Part shown: positions 6,256 to 6,856 of the stretch, piece by piece
Numbering within the stretch: the first letter of the stretch is position 1
How the letters are laid out: every line of letters begins with the position of its first letter
From: Candidatus Uhrbacteria bacterium
GTDB taxonomy: Bacteria > Patescibacteriota > Patescibacteriia > UBA9934
Assembly (NCBI GenBank): GCA_903891735.1
Contig: CAITFQ010000027.1
Span: 1-6,856 of the forward strand
DNA: 6,856 nt
Direction of reading: 5' to 3'
Notes under the pieces: model-generated
What the model was told of the DNA's origin: nothing
Database searches by the model: none
What the model saw: only the letters and a program-made list of their open reading frames with translations
Made by a program: the position numbers and the translations under genes

Positions 6256-6735
6256 TTACAGGCGAGATTTTACGTCAGTGACGAGTTTCTCGGCGCGGTC
6301 GATGAAGAGGACGCCGTCCAAGTGATCGATTTCGTGCTGAAAGATGATAGCGAGGAGGCCATTGGCTTTGACTTCTACGACTTCGCCGAGGCGATTCTTG
6401 GCGGTGACTTTGACTGAGGAATTGCGTTTGACGGTGCCTGACATGCCAGGAACGGAGAGACAGCCTTCAACGCTGTTAACTAAACGAACTGAGCGCGAGG
6501 TGATGACGGGGTTGATGAAGGCTTCGTTGCCGCGAGGAGTCTCGGCGATGATTAAACGGAGGTGCGCGCCAACTTGCGGGGCGGCAATACCGACGCCGTC
6601 TTCAACTTTCATGGTTTCAATTAAATCGTCAATGAGTTTTTGGGTGTGCGGCGCTAAAATTTCCTCGTCGGTCAACGGGACGGACAGGATGCGCAGTTCG
6701 GGATTAGGATTGCAGAGGACTTTGAGGGCTTCCAT
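6256..6735 (-). CDS. def: Peptide deformylase
   Basis: Def is a metal-dependent hydrolase that removes the formyl group from the N-terminal Met of nascent proteins near the ribosome exit. From the ATG at 6735 the protein is 159 aa, within the usual 150-190. All three family motifs are intact: GVGIAAPQVG (47-56, with Q54), EGCLSVP (90-96, with metal ligand C92) and QHEIDHLDG (133-141, with ligands H134 and H138 and catalytic E135). An upstream in-frame TTG at 6747 would add MIKS. The ATG is preferred, because the residues after it match the usual short N-terminus and neither start has a good ribosome site. The 5' end overlaps the last 32 nt of the upstream gene in another frame, indicating translational coupling or a shared message. 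fmt follows after 65 nt containing a strong hairpin. Confidence 0.97.
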   Translation of the reverse strand: MEALKVLCNPNPELRILSVPLTDEEILAPHTQKLIDDLIETMKVEDGVGIAAPQVGAHLRLIIAETPRGNEAFINPVITSRSVRLVNSVEGCLSVPGMSGTVKRNSSVKVTAKNRLGEVVEVKANGLLAIIFQHEIDHLDGVLFIDRAEKLVTDVKSRL

Positions 6736-6856
6736 AGATTTGATCAATTGAGATAACAGCGGTGTCGGGCAAGGTCGATAAGGCGTCGATTACTTCGTCC
6801 AGTTTATTGTAGGGGATTCGGCCCAACGCTTCAAGTTCTTCGGGGACGTCGACGAA
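6704..6856 (-). CDS. Unrecognised protein, C-terminal 50 residues (5' end outside window)
   Basis: One - strand frame stays open from the right edge to a TAA at 6704-6706, while the other two close within about 70 nt. The visible residues begin FVDVPEELEALGRIPYNKL and contain the stretch STLPDTAVISIDQIYGS; the start is acidic and probably helical, the end Pro/Ser/Gln-rich. The composition looks like real protein rather than a shadow frame. I do not recognise the family. priA is a common neighbour before def in other bacteria, but this tail does not look like the end of PriA to me. The final 32 nt overlap def, consistent with one leftward operon. Confidence 0.6.
   Translation of the reverse strand, partial: FVDVPEELEALGRIPYNKLDEVIDALSTLPDTAVISIDQIYGSPQSPLQS

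Noticed and set aside
1..6856. CRISPR array, insertion sequence or integron attC site
   Set aside because: No evenly spaced repeats, transposase or integrase motifs are present, and the gap at 5078-5246 lacks the conserved attC end boxes.
1..6856. Alternative genetic code with UGA read as Gly or Trp
   Set aside because: All conserved genes run full length in the standard code, ending in TAA or TAG, without in-frame TGA.

Overview
The window most likely comes from a small-genome bacterium of the Candidate Phyla Radiation, with Saccharibacteria (TM7) as the best guess. The basis is the tight gene packing, the absence of a convincing Shine-Dalgarno sequence before any start, a cellulose-synthase-like glycosyltransferase carrying a LysM-like tail, and a DUF2779-type nuclease. 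This placement is inference; no rRNA or species marker is present. The genes read cleanly in the standard code: the visible stops are five TAA and one TAG, and no in-frame TGA interrupts a domain, so UGA recoding (as in Gracilibacteria/SR1) is not indicated.

Layout on the + strand: (1) the 3' part of a DUF2779-like nuclease, cut by the left edge; (2) a processive family-2 glycosyltransferase with membrane segments, an acidic/proline linker and a C-terminal LysM-like domain; (3) a half-size ABC exporter with fused membrane and ATPase domains, starting almost directly after the glycosyltransferase stop. The glycosyltransferase start overlaps a perfect 11-bp inverted repeat, and the ABC start overlaps a consensus extended -10 box. 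Both arrangements suggest leaderless or near-leaderless transcripts.

On the - strand, reading leftwards, are the last 50 codons of an unrecognised gene, def (peptide deformylase) and fmt (methionyl-tRNA formyltransferase). Fmt formylates initiator Met-tRNA and Def removes the formyl group from new proteins, so the pair forms the usual N-formylmethionine cycle. A 16-bp perfect hairpin lies between def and fmt.

The ABC exporter and fmt converge on a 210-nt gap. The gap is not blank: it is GC-rich, reverses the strand composition of its surroundings, and folds on paper into a rod of nested helices about 170 nt long. Wobble pairs slightly favour transcription on the - strand. I could not assign it to a known RNA family, and it is the best candidate in the window for something undescribed.
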